DNA from: Falciphora oryzae
Taxonomy: Eukaryota; Ascomycota; Sordariomycetes; Magnaporthales; Magnaporthaceae
DNA length: 62,915 nt
Assembly: GCA_000733355.1 (NCBI GenBank)
Contig: JNVV01000005.1
Location: 1,390,269 to 1,453,183, forward strand
Direction: 5' to 3'
This document shows positions 11,565 through 22,810 of the stretch, one piece after another. The position numbers and the translations under genes were made by a program. How positions within the stretch are numbered: the first letter of the stretch is position 1; each line of letters begins with the position of its first letter. The notes under the pieces are model-generated. The model searched no databases. It saw only the letters and a program-made list of their open reading frames with translations, and was not told the origin of the DNA.

Positions 11565-11861
11565 TTCTGTCCTTCAAGTTCCTCTTGTAGCATCTGCTCA
11601 TCTTGCCGAGCTTTACACTAGAGACAACCACGGCCAGGCTCACGCCTCAGCCCCAGCCTTCATCACTGTCTCCTCGGTCTTTGAAACGGAACTTCCCTAT
11701 GGCTTAGGATCGGCTAACCCACGTCCAACTGCTGTTCACATGGAACCTTTCCCCACTTCGGTCCTTCAAGTTCTCATTGAAGTATTTGCTACTCTCACCG
11801 AGATCTGCACTAGAGACAGCTCAAGCCGGGCTCACGCCCTAGCCTTCGTCGCTATCTCCAC
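11565..11861 (+). repeat. Diverged ~105-bp direct repeat
   Basis: Copy 1 (11565-11674) and copy 2 (11755-11861) are about 190 bp apart. Both begin with TCCTTCAAGTT, share CACTAGAGACA and GGCTCACGCC in order, and end in a TATCTCC/TGTCTCC word. Copy 2 lies in a 98-codon frame opening at 11740 with a hydrophobic stretch; copy 1 has an in-frame stop. This is an old local duplication, perhaps of a former gene segment. Confidence 0.6.
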
Positions 11862-12640
11862 GGCCGCCATCTTCTCGGCCGCCTACTACCTAGGGCACGG
11901 GGTGTGGGTGGGACGCGTGGGTCCCCAGTCCTGCCGATCCAGGCAACGATCTAAGCACCACATCGCCTGCAGCGACAACTTCCAGTCTAGCGCAGGCTCA
12001 GATCCAGCGGGTGGCTGTCTCCCGATGTGCTCCTGATCTTTGGCCGAGGGCCAGCCTTCTTCGGAGGCCACCATCGACAGGGAGACCCTGGGGCGCCACC
12101 GCTTCGGGGCAACCTAGTTGAGCACATGCGCCGAAGCGCGCACCTCTTCGAGAGGAGCTGACGTTCCTTCCCTAGAGATCAACAAGAAGGACCCCGGCCA
12201 GATCACCGGCGCACCCAGCTCCACCCCTGCGGCGCTGATCTCTGTCACGCCGTCCAGTCTCTGCGGCCGAACTTGAGGGTTGGGGAACATACTGGCCCCG
12301 AGACGGCCCGGTGGAAAGGCCGTTCGGTAACTTTAACCTCCACCACGGACAATACGGCGGGCCCAAACTCTTCAAGACTGTTCAGCATTACTCCAACCAC
12401 GAAAGCGGCGCGGTGACGGTTACCAAGCATCTGGACGACAGCGAGCGAGCTCCGTGGACTCGCTGCGGTGCTTCTGTTACCGGGACCCCAGGGTAATTTC
12501 GGTCCCCATGCCACACTACCGACGCGTCCCCCCCGATCACCCAGCAAGAAATCTCGTGTGGTATCACTGCCCAGCTCATCGTGCCTTTATGGAAGAAGTG
12601 CTGATCAAGCACGCGGACACATGCGGCACTTTGAACCTAA
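11862..12640. other. No intact gene
   Basis: Short protein-like fragments occur on the plus strand, for example around 12480-12640 just before the MITE, but they sit in different frames and match nothing I know. Confidence 0.3.
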
Positions 12641-12869
12641 GGGCCTGTCCTAGACTAACGGTTTTTTGGTTTTTTGATTTTTTGCTAAATTTTTTCTAAA
12701 GATTGAAAGCCTTGCATTAAAAAGGAAGCATATGAAAAGGATTTGTATTATTTAAACCCGCATCCATATTAATTTGTTTTTGCTATCCTGCCTTTGGTGT
12801 TGATATATTTTAGAAAAAAGTTGAGCAAAAAACCAAAAAACCGAAAAACCGTTAGTCTAGGACAGGCCC
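12641..12869. mobile_element. PIF/Harbinger-like (Tourist-type) MITE
   Basis: The 229-bp element starts GGGCCTGTCCTAGACTAACG and ends with its reverse complement. The inverted repeats reach about 60 bp with four or five differences and are built of T-runs separated by GG. The flanking 3-bp repeat TAA lies at 12638-12640 and 12870-12872. A TAA duplication and a GGGCC start match Tourist-like MITEs of the PIF/Harbinger superfamily. The inside is AT-rich and non-coding, unlike the GC-rich surroundings. Confidence 0.88.
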
Positions 12870-13209
12870 TAAGTGGTTATTGATATAGCTTGATGGATTT
12901 GTGATCCGTAAAAAGTGTATAATTTCCTCGTTGGTATTATAATGCCATTGTAGCTTGCCGGCAACTGTGGCGGCTATAAACAGCAAACCTACGCAAACAG
13001 AATCCCTGGAACAAGCGGATACTAGCTGGTCTCGTCCTTGAGCGATGGTTGATAGTGCCACTGTGGCTTGGCCGTACTTCCCACATGACAAAATACAGCC
13101 TGTCTGCAACTTCAAACCCTTTGGAAGTGTACAGAACGACGAAGCCGCATCTCTTAACTGGAAGGCAAGACGGGCGCAAAAAGAGAAGTGAGTGATAGAA
13201 ATAGCCGTA

Positions 13210-13428
13210 CATTTTGCTAATGAACCTGTCCCTGTTCACTGGCCTGCCCTTCCTCCCCGTCGCCAGCTGCGGCGTCTCGGTCCACATCTCCTTGACGTAT
13301 GCGATAAAGTCTGTCGTATGATGCTTACCGTCCTCCGGGGCCATGTTGCAGTGGCGGTCGAAGGCCCCGACGCGCGCGAGCAGCCTGCGGTTGTTGCGGA
13401 TCGACATGAGCACCCGGGCGTGGGAACC
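13210..13428 (-). pseudogene. Fragment of an SmD2 gene
   Basis: The minus strand encodes [19 protein letters not shown], then VKEMWTETP, then [12 protein letters not shown]. This is the Sm1 and loop region of the small nuclear ribonucleoprotein SmD2, a part of the Sm ring of spliceosomal snRNPs. The N-terminal part, the end of Sm2 and the C-terminus are missing. Between HCNM and VKEMW lies a GTAAGC-starting stretch of ~33 nt that looks like a shrunken intron without an AG end. A second donor-like GTACGG follows FISKM. Retained intron traces argue for a DNA-level copy, not retrotransposition. It cannot make a working Sm protein. Confidence 0.8.
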
Positions 13429-13544
13429 TGCCGCCACTCATCCTACCACAACCCTCAGGATTTCCGTTCCAAAACGTTCCGCCGCTGACGTTATCCTCAC
13501 ATCCCATGCTTCAAAGCAGGATACCGCCTCGATCTATATTCTTC

Positions 13545-13736
13545 CCAATATCGTTTCTGATGTTGCGCAGAGCTCGCTCTTCTTCCTCAACCACATCGTA
13601 GAAGAGGTCCTGGGGCGTCGAACCGGGCTGTCCGAGCATGGCCGTGTACCTCTCGTCGTTTTCAACGATGGGGCATATCTGACCCCATTTGGAGGTGGCC
13701 TTGATCTTGCCAGCCTCACCATAGGTGGCCCCGGCC
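13545..13736 (-). pseudogene. Fragment of a Prp40-like splicing factor gene
   Basis: About 60 unbroken minus-strand codons read KATSKWGQICPIVENDERY, then AMLGQPGSTPQDLFYDVVEE and ERALRNIRNDI. This resembles the FF-domain region of Prp40, the U1 snRNP factor bridging splice sites. No WW domains or further FF repeats are present, and the frame ends at a stop near 13522. It lies about 120 bp upstream, in transcript sense, of the SmD2 piece and on the same strand. Assignment rests on my recall of the family. Confidence 0.65.
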
Positions 13737-13753
13737 CCACGGTACCTCTCGGT

Positions 13754-14392
13754 CTACCAAGGGGATAACTTGGAACCCCACCAAGTTTGCACAGAGGAGA
13801 CTGGCCAACCCGACTCTGCACTTGGGACGTTCGCGTCCTGGCCCTTCAGCGCGGCGGGCGTGGCGGTGACAAAACGCCCATCTTGGTGCCGGGATGCTAG
13901 ACCCGCATTGGGGAACACTGCATTGTTCGAACAGGTCAGACTCGGGTTGTAGTTGTTGTTCTGGTTGTTACTCTGCGTCGCGGGCTTACTTGGGCCGTGC
14001 TTGGCGTCGAGGGCCCGTTTCTCTCGAAGAAGCGCGTGTTCCATCGCTGCTTGTGATGCCGCTGCTAGTGCCTCCTTGACGGCGACCTGCTGTCGCAAGG
14101 TTCGATGCTTGTCGCTGACGCTGCTGTCAGCCCTGCTCGACATGGCGGTGTTTCCAGCGAGTGATGTTGGCCAAGGAGCCTCTACGGCGGGCCCGGCGGC
14201 GGTTGAGGCGCACGCCTGGCTCGAGGTCCAACAGTTGGCGTGGACGCGATCGTGCTCTCTTGCGAGTGGGGAGTTGTCAAAGCCGAAGGCGCGGAAGACG
14301 CAGCGCTGACATGTCTCTTTGGCTATGGGCATCGTGTGGCAGAGAGGAAGAGCGGTAGTGAGGTGGGTGTGTGCGGGGTTGGCTTGAGGCAA
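13754..14392 (-). other. Unrecognised 212-codon ORF next to the Prp40 piece
   Basis: The frame opens just upstream of the Prp40-like fragment on the same strand. It has a Cys/His-containing start, an Ala-rich helical stretch with KEALAAASQAAMEHALLREK and an Asn/Gln-rich run. It may be a third captured fragment or part of a chimeric gene. I recognise no domain. Confidence 0.3.
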
Positions 14393-15766
14393 GTCGTGGG
14401 TTCAAGAGATTTGGTCGAAAACAGCAGGCGCCAGGGACGCAGTGGGGGAACGAGGGATATCTTGTGGTAAATAGAGGATCCTCTCTGTGTGTGTGCAAGG
14501 CTGTCACGTGCTATACACGTGCCCTCCCTTTCACCTCGCCCGGGCACAATTTCTGTTCGCCCCTCCGGTGCCTGGGACGATATGTAGAAGCATTGGACGA
14601 GCAAACGGGAAGCAGTCGCAAGAAGAGCGCGAGACCCAGGGCCACAGGATAGTGGTAGGAAGCTGTGCCATGTGAGCAAACAGCAGAGCAGACACGATGG
14701 TGTTACCGCCACGATCCAACCCTTGTTAATTAGTAGCAGCCGGGGGCGTGGCAAGCAACTCTTCTCAGCCTAGGGCATCCCCTTCAACCCCATAACAACC
14801 TCTATTTCGATTGTTTATCTCGGGGATGCATTATAGCTTTCCCAGCAACGGGTTCGCTTGAAGCATGACTCTAAATCTGGCTACCTAATTTTGTGCAGCG
14901 TCTTGCGCAACGCGGTCCGGTACCTTCGGAGCAAATATGCTTGGGGTGCATGTTGGGCTTGTGGCGTTCCCGATGGCGTCAACTACGAGTATGCAGTGTG
15001 CATGGTAATTAGCTGTTCTGCAGGCGATTTGCAGTCAAGGGACTTTCGACGTCCAACCGGCGCCGTTCCCGATCCCCCTTCGAGTCTGTTTTCTAAACGA
15101 GGAGGCCTGGAGCCTTCACCGACCCCCGATTTGACGCGTCTGCTGCCGATTACCTAAGCGCTGCGCGCGCGATTGGACACGCTGCAGGTGCGGTCGCGCC
15201 TCAAACCATCAATTCATATCGCTCAACGGTCTTCAGGGATGGCGTTCGGTCCATCTTTCGTGCCTCTCTCTTGTCGGGCGCGGATACGAGTTCAGCCCGC
15301 CGCAGCCTGTCTGCACCTGGGCAACTTTTAAAGCCCGTGTGTGTGGAGGCGCGTTTTCGGTGGAATCGACTGGCTGTAATATTGCCATGTCACTCTCCAT
15401 GGCGCTCGCCCGGCGCATACCATCATCCTCAACCAATAAAAGCTGCAGACACAATTTCCAGGATAACGAAGGCAGGAAGAACTCGGCGCTACTGGTGTTT
15501 CCGCGGCCTAGGGCGATTCCTTGCTCCCTCAATCTGGGATGTGCCCCCTTTTCCTTTACCTCATATCTATCGTCTTCGCGCCGCTCTTTTGGCATTTCTT
15601 TGTGACAGCCCGAGTTTCTTTTCCTCCCCGTTCTTTTTTTGTCTTTTTTTTCTATTTGACCTTTTCCTACTGTCTCCACTGATGTTAAGCCCCTCGTTCA
15701 TTTCCTAGATCCTTGCTTGTTTTCCTTACAGCGAAGCACCGCAATATCTTTTCTTCCGTGGCCTTA
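14393..15766. other. Upstream region of the NLR gene
   Basis: No supported gene. The last ~170 bp are pyrimidine-rich and run into the C tract just before the NLR start, as in a promoter or leader. Confidence 0.4.
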
Positions 15767-15785
15767 CCCCCCCCCCCCCCCCCCC
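15767..15785 (+). repeat. 19-nt poly-C tract 7 bp before the NLR start codon
   Basis: Nineteen consecutive C residues end seven bases before ATG 15793. Such a run is prone to slippage and can form an i-motif, or a G-quadruplex on the other strand. It lies in the expected 5' leader and might affect expression of the receptor. Confidence 0.85.
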
Positions 15786-15792
15786 AAATTCC

Positions 15793-18700
15793 ATGGCCGC
15801 GCCAAAGGACCGCAACGGCTTCCGTACCGCGATTATATGCGCTCTGCCTCTCAAGTCCAACGCCGTCGATCTCCTCTTCGACGAGCTGCATGAAGGAGAT
15901 GGGCATACCTATGGGAAGGCTGCGAGCGACACAAACAAATACAAGACAGGCCGCGTCGGAAAGCATCATGTAGTGCTGCTCACACTCCCCAAGATGGGCC
16001 CCCAGGCCGCCGCAGCGGGGTCCGCGCATATGCTGTCAAGCTTCCCCAACATCCAGTTCGCCCTCATCGTCGGTATTTGCGGAGGTTTGCCGAACATCCA
16101 AAGCCGTGATGCCTTTCTCGGTGACGTGGTCGTCAGCACCAGCCTTCTCAAATACGACTTCGGCAGGCAGTACACGGATCACTTCGAGGTCAGACAAGAA
16201 AGCAAGGATATGATCGGGCCGCCAAGCACCGAGGTTCGGGCTTTGCTCACCTTCTTCGAAAGAGAGCACGAGATGCAACACCTACAGGCGGCTGCGCGGA
16301 GTAACCTTGCCCGGCTGCAGGCCAGTGCGATCCAGAAGAACCGGAAGGCAAACTACAACCCTCCCCCCGAAGATTCTGACAAGACATTTCCCGCCGACTA
16401 CGAGCATTTCGATCGCAAAGACGACTGCGATGACTGTGATGCCAGCCCTCGGCGGTTTTGCGAAGCGTCCACCTGGAAGACTTGTGAAGAGGCTGGCTGC
16501 GATCCGGATCGGCAGATTTCCAGGGGCGACGCACGCAGGCGGCAGCGCCAAACGGCGTGTGTTCCGCAGATCTTCCTGGGCAAGGTGGCATGCGGCAACG
16601 CCGTCATGCAGTCGGGCCGGCGCCGCGACGAAAAGGCCGAGCAGCACAACGTGATCGCCTTTGAGATGGAAGGGGCCGGAGCATGGGATGTGCTGTCGTG
16701 TCTTGTTGTCAAAGGCATCAGCGATTACGCCGATAGCCACAAGAGCAAGGAGTGGCAGAATTTTGCCGCCGCCAACGCAGCGTCTGTGGCCGTGGCGATC
16801 CTCGGGCAGTATGACCTGCCGGACGATAAGGCGAGTGGGCTGGCGACCTCTGGACACGTCGAAGCTCGAATCCGGGCTGCTGTTACTCATAACTATGGCC
16901 AGCAAACCGGATTTAGTCGCAATTTCCAGGGGAACATAATTGGCGATCGGGCTCAGATCAACTTGGGTGGTTAGTAGCTCTCAGTTTGGTGATCACGATC
17001 AATGTTCACAGCATGTTTTTTGTTACCAAACTTTGAATAATATGGGTCCTTCAGGTTTTCTTTGGCCCAGTTTCTTGCGATGGGTGCTGACCACATGCAA
17101 CGACAGCACCTATCACTGCCCCCGCCAAAGATAACGGGCCTCACTGGCTCGTTCCACGGTCCGCTAGCTCGCACTTCATCGGCCGCACCAGCCTCGTTGA
17201 GAAGATCAAGAAAGCCATCCAGCCTGTCGAAAAACCACAACAGCAACGGAGATTTGTCATTACCGGCATCGGGGGCGAGGGCAAAAGCGAGGTCTGCCTT
17301 CAAGTAGCCAACCAAGTTCGCGAGCTGTACGTCGTCCACCCTTCCTCTGCTCCAGTGCCACACGCTGAATGCTGACACGCCGGACTGCAGTTTTTGGGCC
17401 GTCTTCTGGGTTGATGTCAGCAGCGATGAATCCGCCAGCGAAGGCTTCCGACAGGTCGCAGTTGCCCTCGGCCTGGGTCTGTTAGCGAGCGTCAACACCG
17501 TTCTTGAACATCTTGCAGGTCGCGGGCACGATCCATGGCTTCTAATTCTCGATAATGCCGACGACAAAGCGACGGACTACCAAAAGTATTTCCCATCAGG
17601 AACTTACGGCTCCATCATCATCACCTCGCGGCTGCGCAACTGCAACAAACACAGCACGACAGGGTGGGAAGAATTGGGCTCTCTGGACAAAGAAGAGAGT
17701 GTTGCCCTCCTCCTGGAGGTTTCCGGCTTTAAAACACCTTCTGTGGTGAATCAAACCGCCGCAGAACAGATTGCGGAAAAGTTGGGCAACCATACCCTTG
17801 CTTTGGTGCATGCCGGGGCATATATAGCTGAAGGTTACTGCTCTCTAAGCGACTACCCGGCCATCTACGATCAACAACGAGAGCATATCTTCAACTTCGA
17901 ACCGGATCAGTCCCAGTCTCGCCACAAAAGCGTGTTCATGACTTTCGAAGCATCGGCACGGGTGCTGGAAACATCAAGCCAGGCGGGGGCCATTGACTCT
18001 CTGGAGTTATTGTGGATGCTTTCTCATTTTCACTTTAGAGACGTACCGCTCGCGCTTTTTGCGGATGCCATCATCGGAGCCAATTTCATCCAATACCGCA
18101 CAAACGAGTCACCGAGAATCGCCAACCTCACATGGCGGCACGTCCGGCAACTCCCCCAATGTCTCCAGCCAACCGCAATGCCAGGATATCACCCTGAGCC
18201 TTTCTTTAGAGCCTTGGCGCAGCTGCGATCCCTTGCGTTAATTTCTGTGGATGAGGGAAGCGGCATTAAAACGATCTCGATGCACCCTCTTATCCAGGAA
18301 TGGCTGAGACTTCGCCGGTACAGTGAGAAGATCAGGCGGAATCACCCAGCCATCGTCTCTACCGTATGCCTCGCGAGGCTCAGCCAAGACAGTGGCGGGA
18401 AATGGTGGGACTACGCAAGCCATCTAAGGCCTCACTTGGACCTGGTTCTCAACAAGGACTGGTGGCTTGCTGATCCGAACCAGCCATCACGATGGGAAAC
18501 GCAGCTACTATTCGCGATTTGCTGCATCCTCGACGACATGCGAAAACACCGAGTTCTTGATTCCCTCGTTCGTTGGATGCTTTCGATATTCGAAGCCCAG
18601 CAGACAATCTTCGCGACAGACAACCTGGCTTTCATTGGATTTGCCGCGAGCGCCTTGCGTCAGGCTGGACAAGACAAAAGAGCTATGGAACTTTTGGAAA

Positions 18701-19632
18701 AAGCGTATTCTGTTGTGGAGTCTTGGCCTGAATACAATATCGACCAGTTGACCCTCATCGCAGATCTCGCTTGCGCCTACATCCCGGATCAGCAGTACGA
18801 AAAGGCCCTCAAATTGTGCGATGAAGCTCGGCGGATATGGCAGAGAACAACGGCCCGGAGCTATTCCAGTCAATATGGAATTTTGCACATGCAGGTTCTG
18901 CAGGCAACAGCCTACCTATCTTCAGGGGACCTTCGGACAGGCATCGAACTTCTCGAGAAGGTACTGCAAGAATGGAGCGCCATTCTGCTGCCGCACCATC
19001 CCATCCTATTAATTGCGCAACGGAACCTGGCTGTCGCCTATTGCAACTACGGCCAGCATGAAAAAGCGCTCCAAGGCCTGGAACTGGCATTGTCTGGCTT
19101 ACAACAATGTCCCATGGGAAACAGCGCCTTTGGCGTGCCGGAATTGCAGGAGGCGACTGCCATGATCCACAGCAAATCTGGGCAGTTTGGGCGAGCCATC
19201 GAGCGGCTTCGAGAAGTCGTCAGCCACCGAGCCGCAACACTGGAGGACGAAGACTCCACACGCCTCTCTTCGGTATTCCACCTTGCGGCTGCGTTGATTG
19301 GAAACAACGAAGAGCTTGAGGCTCGCGAGTGGCTACACCAAGTTGTCCGAGTGTCTGCGGGCCTGCTCGCGAAGAACAATCCGAACCGACCCTTTTCGTG
19401 GGTTTTAAAGACCACCGCTTGCTTGAGAGATCAACAACACGCCGAACGGATTTCCCAGCTGTTGGCTGCAGTGATTCGCATTCGCTCAGAAAGGTTGCCG
19501 GAAGATCACCCTGAACGACGTGCCATGCAACGCCTGCAAAGCCAGGTCCTGGAACAGCGTGAGATTCCTTCTGCCTATGTATTTCGTTTATCTGCATCAC
19601 CCTTGCACACCCCTGACGTCAGCATTTGCTAA
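15793..19632 (+). CDS. NLR receptor: PNP - NB-ARC - TPR
   Basis: The model has three exons (15793-16969, 17107-17326, 17391-19632) giving 1212 residues. The N-terminal domain is a purine/uridine phosphorylase fold: TAIICALPL near the start, GICGGLP, GDVVVS, FEMEGAGA and ISDYADSHK are all present. A linker leads to the NB-ARC ATPase with PHWLVPR, FIGR, Walker A GIGGEGKS (446-453), Walker B WLLILDNADD (515-524), the SIIITSR sensor (540-546) and a family-typical LGNHTLALVHAGAYI helix. The C-terminal ~500 residues are helical TPR-like repeats. Introns are GTTAGT...CAG and GTACGT...CAG and keep frame exactly. This is a classic fungal STAND architecture implicated in heterokaryon incompatibility and non-self response. 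The ligand is unknown; all nucleotide-binding motifs look intact. Confidence 0.93.
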
Positions 19633-22110
19633 TTCAGAGTACTCCCGCATAATAACGACAGTCCAACCACACCAACCATCGTTGCCGAGTGGCCAAGGCC
19701 CCTTTCTCCAGCCGCCCCAGAAGCGGACGTTGGCCTGTGAGCCGGTGGTACGAGATTGGGCCCAAAATTAATTCTCGTGCGAGCTCTAGACAGACTCTGT
19801 CATACTCAGATTGGACACATTGCGGCGGCGATTAGCCGGGTCCATAGTTTGGCGCTGAAATTGTTTCTCATCAACGGTCAGCTACTTCTGGCGGGTGCCA
19901 GCATCCCAAGCACACCTGATACCCCAACCTAGGGATTAGCGAGAGAGATCAAGTCAGGAGAACAGGCTCCAGGAGCCAGATTCGAATAAAGTCCTCTCCA
20001 CGATGCCGTTCCCTTGATCCTGGCGCAAATCACGTGCTTGCACGATATGGTTTGAACGGAGGCAGTCCGACGAGGCTGGGAGTCAGATATGACGTCTGGG
20101 CAGAGACCCACAACGACCCGCTTCAGCCTCGAAGACTCGAGGCAAAGGCGGGTTGGGAGCCAGGGCACAGACACACTACCTGCGCTTCCCCTCAGCCCAC
20201 CAATGTGTAGCGCCGTGCTTGACTTTTCACCAGCTCCCCCAAGGCCATCATCATCCCCTACCTCCATCTATTGAACCCCAAAGCTTGCCAGTCTCTTGGC
20301 CGGGTTCCGGTCCACAATCCGAGGGCCCACGACGGCATCTTTCGACGAATTTTGACAGCATCCGGCTACGCCTGGCTGAGCAGATGCATAGGTATATATT
20401 GAATGAAATCGGGACAAAATAGACAAAGTTCTGCAACGCCACGCTACCTCGATGCTTTCCCTCCATCCAGCCCCGTCACATCTCTCGTATTCTCCTGTTT
20501 CCCACTGCTTTCGAGTCATCCCCTTCTTAACTCCAAAACGGACCAGATGCTGATCAATCCAATACTAATCCCAGTGCCCCCGGCTCGAACCGCACCTGAC
20601 GGCACAGGCACCGAAAGAAAGTCGCCGTCTCCCCGTCTTCAATTTTCCGACAAGAGTAGAGTGCTGGACCTCCACCTATCGAACGGGACCAATGCGACCG
20701 AAAGGGTCTTCAGCTACCTTCTTCCGCAACCGGGGCCAGCAAAGGGGCGAGCGGTGAGCATGGCTGTGGAAATCGATTTGCAAAATACGAACAAGACCGG
20801 AGTGAAGCTACGTCATCTTGGAGGCCCACGCGACCACAGCAGAATCCAATACAACGCGCGCTTGCGGATGGGGACGCTGGCGGAGAGTTGCATTACCCCT
20901 TTATTATGTCCTATACCATCGCAACACCATTCCTCGTGTTCGATATTCGCTGACTCGCTTCAGATTCTCTCCGTCACCGTCCCCCCTAGCCCTTTGCCAA
21001 GGATGGCGCATTCTCCGTCACGTGGCGGTTCCCAATGGGGCCTCCCGAGTCCCGGGACAACCAATGTGCGGGCCTTTTCGCCTCCTAGATCTGTCGTCAT
21101 ACAAGGGGGGAGCCTCAGGGTGAAGGAGACCGTGTGGACAGGTTTGGCGGGTGCAGGGTGCTCCTTTCTGTCTGTTGTCATCTCATGTTAGGTGTGAAGG
21201 CAAGGATTGGATGCTAAGGAGTCTAGTGCTAAGAATATCGCCCGGCCCAGCCGCTCGTCACGCCGCCTCGGGAGACAAGCATCGCAAAGATTCTCGCGGG
21301 TCTGCAAGTGCAAGCGCGCCACGGAGACACGCCACATTCGGATTCAGGGGCTGCGGCAAGGACTCAGGAGCCCAAACAGCTGTGACAAGACAGAACGGCG
21401 GGCTGCATGACTAGCCCGAAAGCTTCGACGGAAGGCCGCCACAAGGCGGACCCGGGCCGAACATTCCATCGCCCTCTGGGTACTACATGCCAGTATTTGG
21501 CTGCATGTCATGGCAATCATACGGCAATCCAATTTCCTCTCTGACACCATTTTGGCAAGGCGACGCGAGTGCTGTCTATGGTACCTCTTAACGGCTGACA
21601 TAATTATAGGTACATTTACCCGAAGGGGGCCTTTTATCTCTGTTGACCATTGTACTGGGACTGTCGCAGGACGTGCTTCCATTCATTTAGCCAATAAATA
21701 CCACCATTCCTCTGCTTTCCCACCCATTTTTGCTGGACAAGCCTCAAAGTTAGTTTCATTGTCACTCCACATCACGAAGCCGCGAGTCGTTTGATGTCCC
21801 AAAACGGAGAACATTCGTGACGATTCGTCCGGTTTGGGGTGGCACTGCCGCGCGAGTGGGCCTGCCAGACGGCGACGAACAGCGCCATTCCCTCCACTAG
21901 GGGCCGGGGTACCCCACGGCCACGAGTCAAAGCCGTTCCTGCGTTCCTGGATCCAGCGCAGGAGGCGGCGATTTAGAGTTCAATACCGATGCAACGGGCC
22001 CGCGGGCTCGCCAGACTCCCAGCTGCGCCCTGAAGATCAGTGGCTCCGACGCCCCTTTGTCCAGGACGCGGATAGGGGGCGTCGTCCGCGGGCTGCCACC
22101 GCGCAACATC
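19633..22110. other. Intergenic, one weak ORF
   Basis: Besides the weak frame at 20547-21191, nothing gene-like is visible. The last few hundred bases are the upstream region of the LysM gene. Confidence 0.35.
20547..21191 (+). CDS. Possible hypothetical protein
   Basis: A TATA-like GGTATATATT (20391-20400) and a CT-rich leader precede ATG 20547, which heads a 214-codon frame. The product is Pro/Ser-rich with no signal peptide or recognisable domain. Promoter-like layout is the only support; the frame may be fortuitous or may need introns. Confidence 0.22.
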   Translation: MLINPILIPVPPARTAPDGTGTERKSPSPRLQFSDKSRVLDLHLSNGTNATERVFSYLLPQPGPAKGRAVSMAVEIDLQNTNKTGVKLRHLGGPRDHSRIQYNARLRMGTLAESCITPLLCPIPSQHHSSCSIFADSLQILSVTVPPSPLPRMAHSPSRGGSQWGLPSPGTTNVRAFSPPRSVVIQGGSLRVKETVWTGLAGAGCSFLSVVISC

Positions 22111-22113
22111 TTC

Positions 22114-22121
22114 CTATAAGA
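22114..22121 (+). promoter_or_regulatory. TATA box of the LysM gene
   Basis: CTATAAGA lies ~190 bp before the ATG and is followed by a long CT-rich leader, the usual layout of a strongly expressed fungal gene. Confidence 0.5.
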
Positions 22122-22309
22122 CAGCTGTTGCTGCCGACCTCTGATTATCGCTTCCTTCCTTTCTCACCAGCTCACAGCTTCAGTCTCTTACCACTCACTC
22201 ACTTCAGTCTTTCACTCTCGGCTTCCAGCCACTACATTCTTTTGTTCGCTGATCTCTCTGCGCAACCGACTTTCCAGTCCTTCCATCCCAACCAACCCAA
22301 ACCGCCAAA

Positions 22310-22810
22310 ATGCAGTTCTCCGTTGTCGCCATCCTCGCCGCCGGCCTTGCCGCCGCCGCCCCTCAGCAGACCATCGGCCGCGGCGTCGTCCAGCCCACTC
22401 CCACCAGCGGCCTCCCCGCCGGCGCCACCTGCTCGGTCGGCCCCGTCGTCGACTACACCGTCGTCCCCGATGACACCCTGACCACCATCTCGCAGAAGAT
22501 GAAGTCGGGCATTTGCAACATCGCCAAGGCCAGCAAGCTCGAGAACCCTAACTTCATCCAGGTGGGCCAGGTCCTCAAGGTCCCCACCAACCCCTGCCCG
22601 CTCGACAACGTCTCGTGCCTGGCCAAGCCCTCGGAGAACAACCCGTGCGTCAAGGGCGGCCAGCCCACCTACACCATCGCCAAGGGCGACACCTTCTTCC
22701 TGGTCGCCCAGAAGTTCAACCTCGACGTCAACGCCCTCACCAAGGTCAACCAGGGCGTCGACCCCCTCCTGCTCGAGGTCGGCCAGACCATCAAGGTCCC
22801 CGTCTGCTAA
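22310..22810 (+). CDS. Secreted two-LysM protein (effector-like)
   Basis: A single exon encodes 166 residues. Residues 1-17 form a signal peptide ([17 protein letters not shown]). Two LysM modules follow at about 49-92 (starting [14 protein letters not shown]) and 120-164 (starting [17 protein letters not shown]); each has the YTV/YTI...GDT/DDT entry and a GQ.(L/I)KVP exit. Six cysteines (41, 69, 96, 103, 113, 166) can form three disulfides. LysM modules bind chitin or N-acetylglucosamine oligomers. Small secreted LysM-only proteins of this size in plant-associated fungi hide chitin fragments from host receptors or shield the wall; that role is known for relatives and only inferred here. There is no catalytic domain. 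The ATG follows CCAAA and the CT-rich leader. Confidence 0.93.
   Translation: MQFSVVAILAAGLAAAAPQQTIGRGVVQPTPTSGLPAGATCSVGPVVDYTVVPDDTLTTISQKMKSGICNIAKASKLENPNFIQVGQVLKVPTNPCPLDNVSCLAKPSENNPCVKGGQPTYTIAKGDTFFLVAQKFNLDVNALTKVNQGVDPLLLEVGQTIKVPVC

Noticed and set aside
21834..22481. 215-codon plus frame overlapping the LysM start
   Set aside because: It runs through the CT-rich leader and the LysM exon in another frame, and reads as a Ser/Pro/Leu tract.
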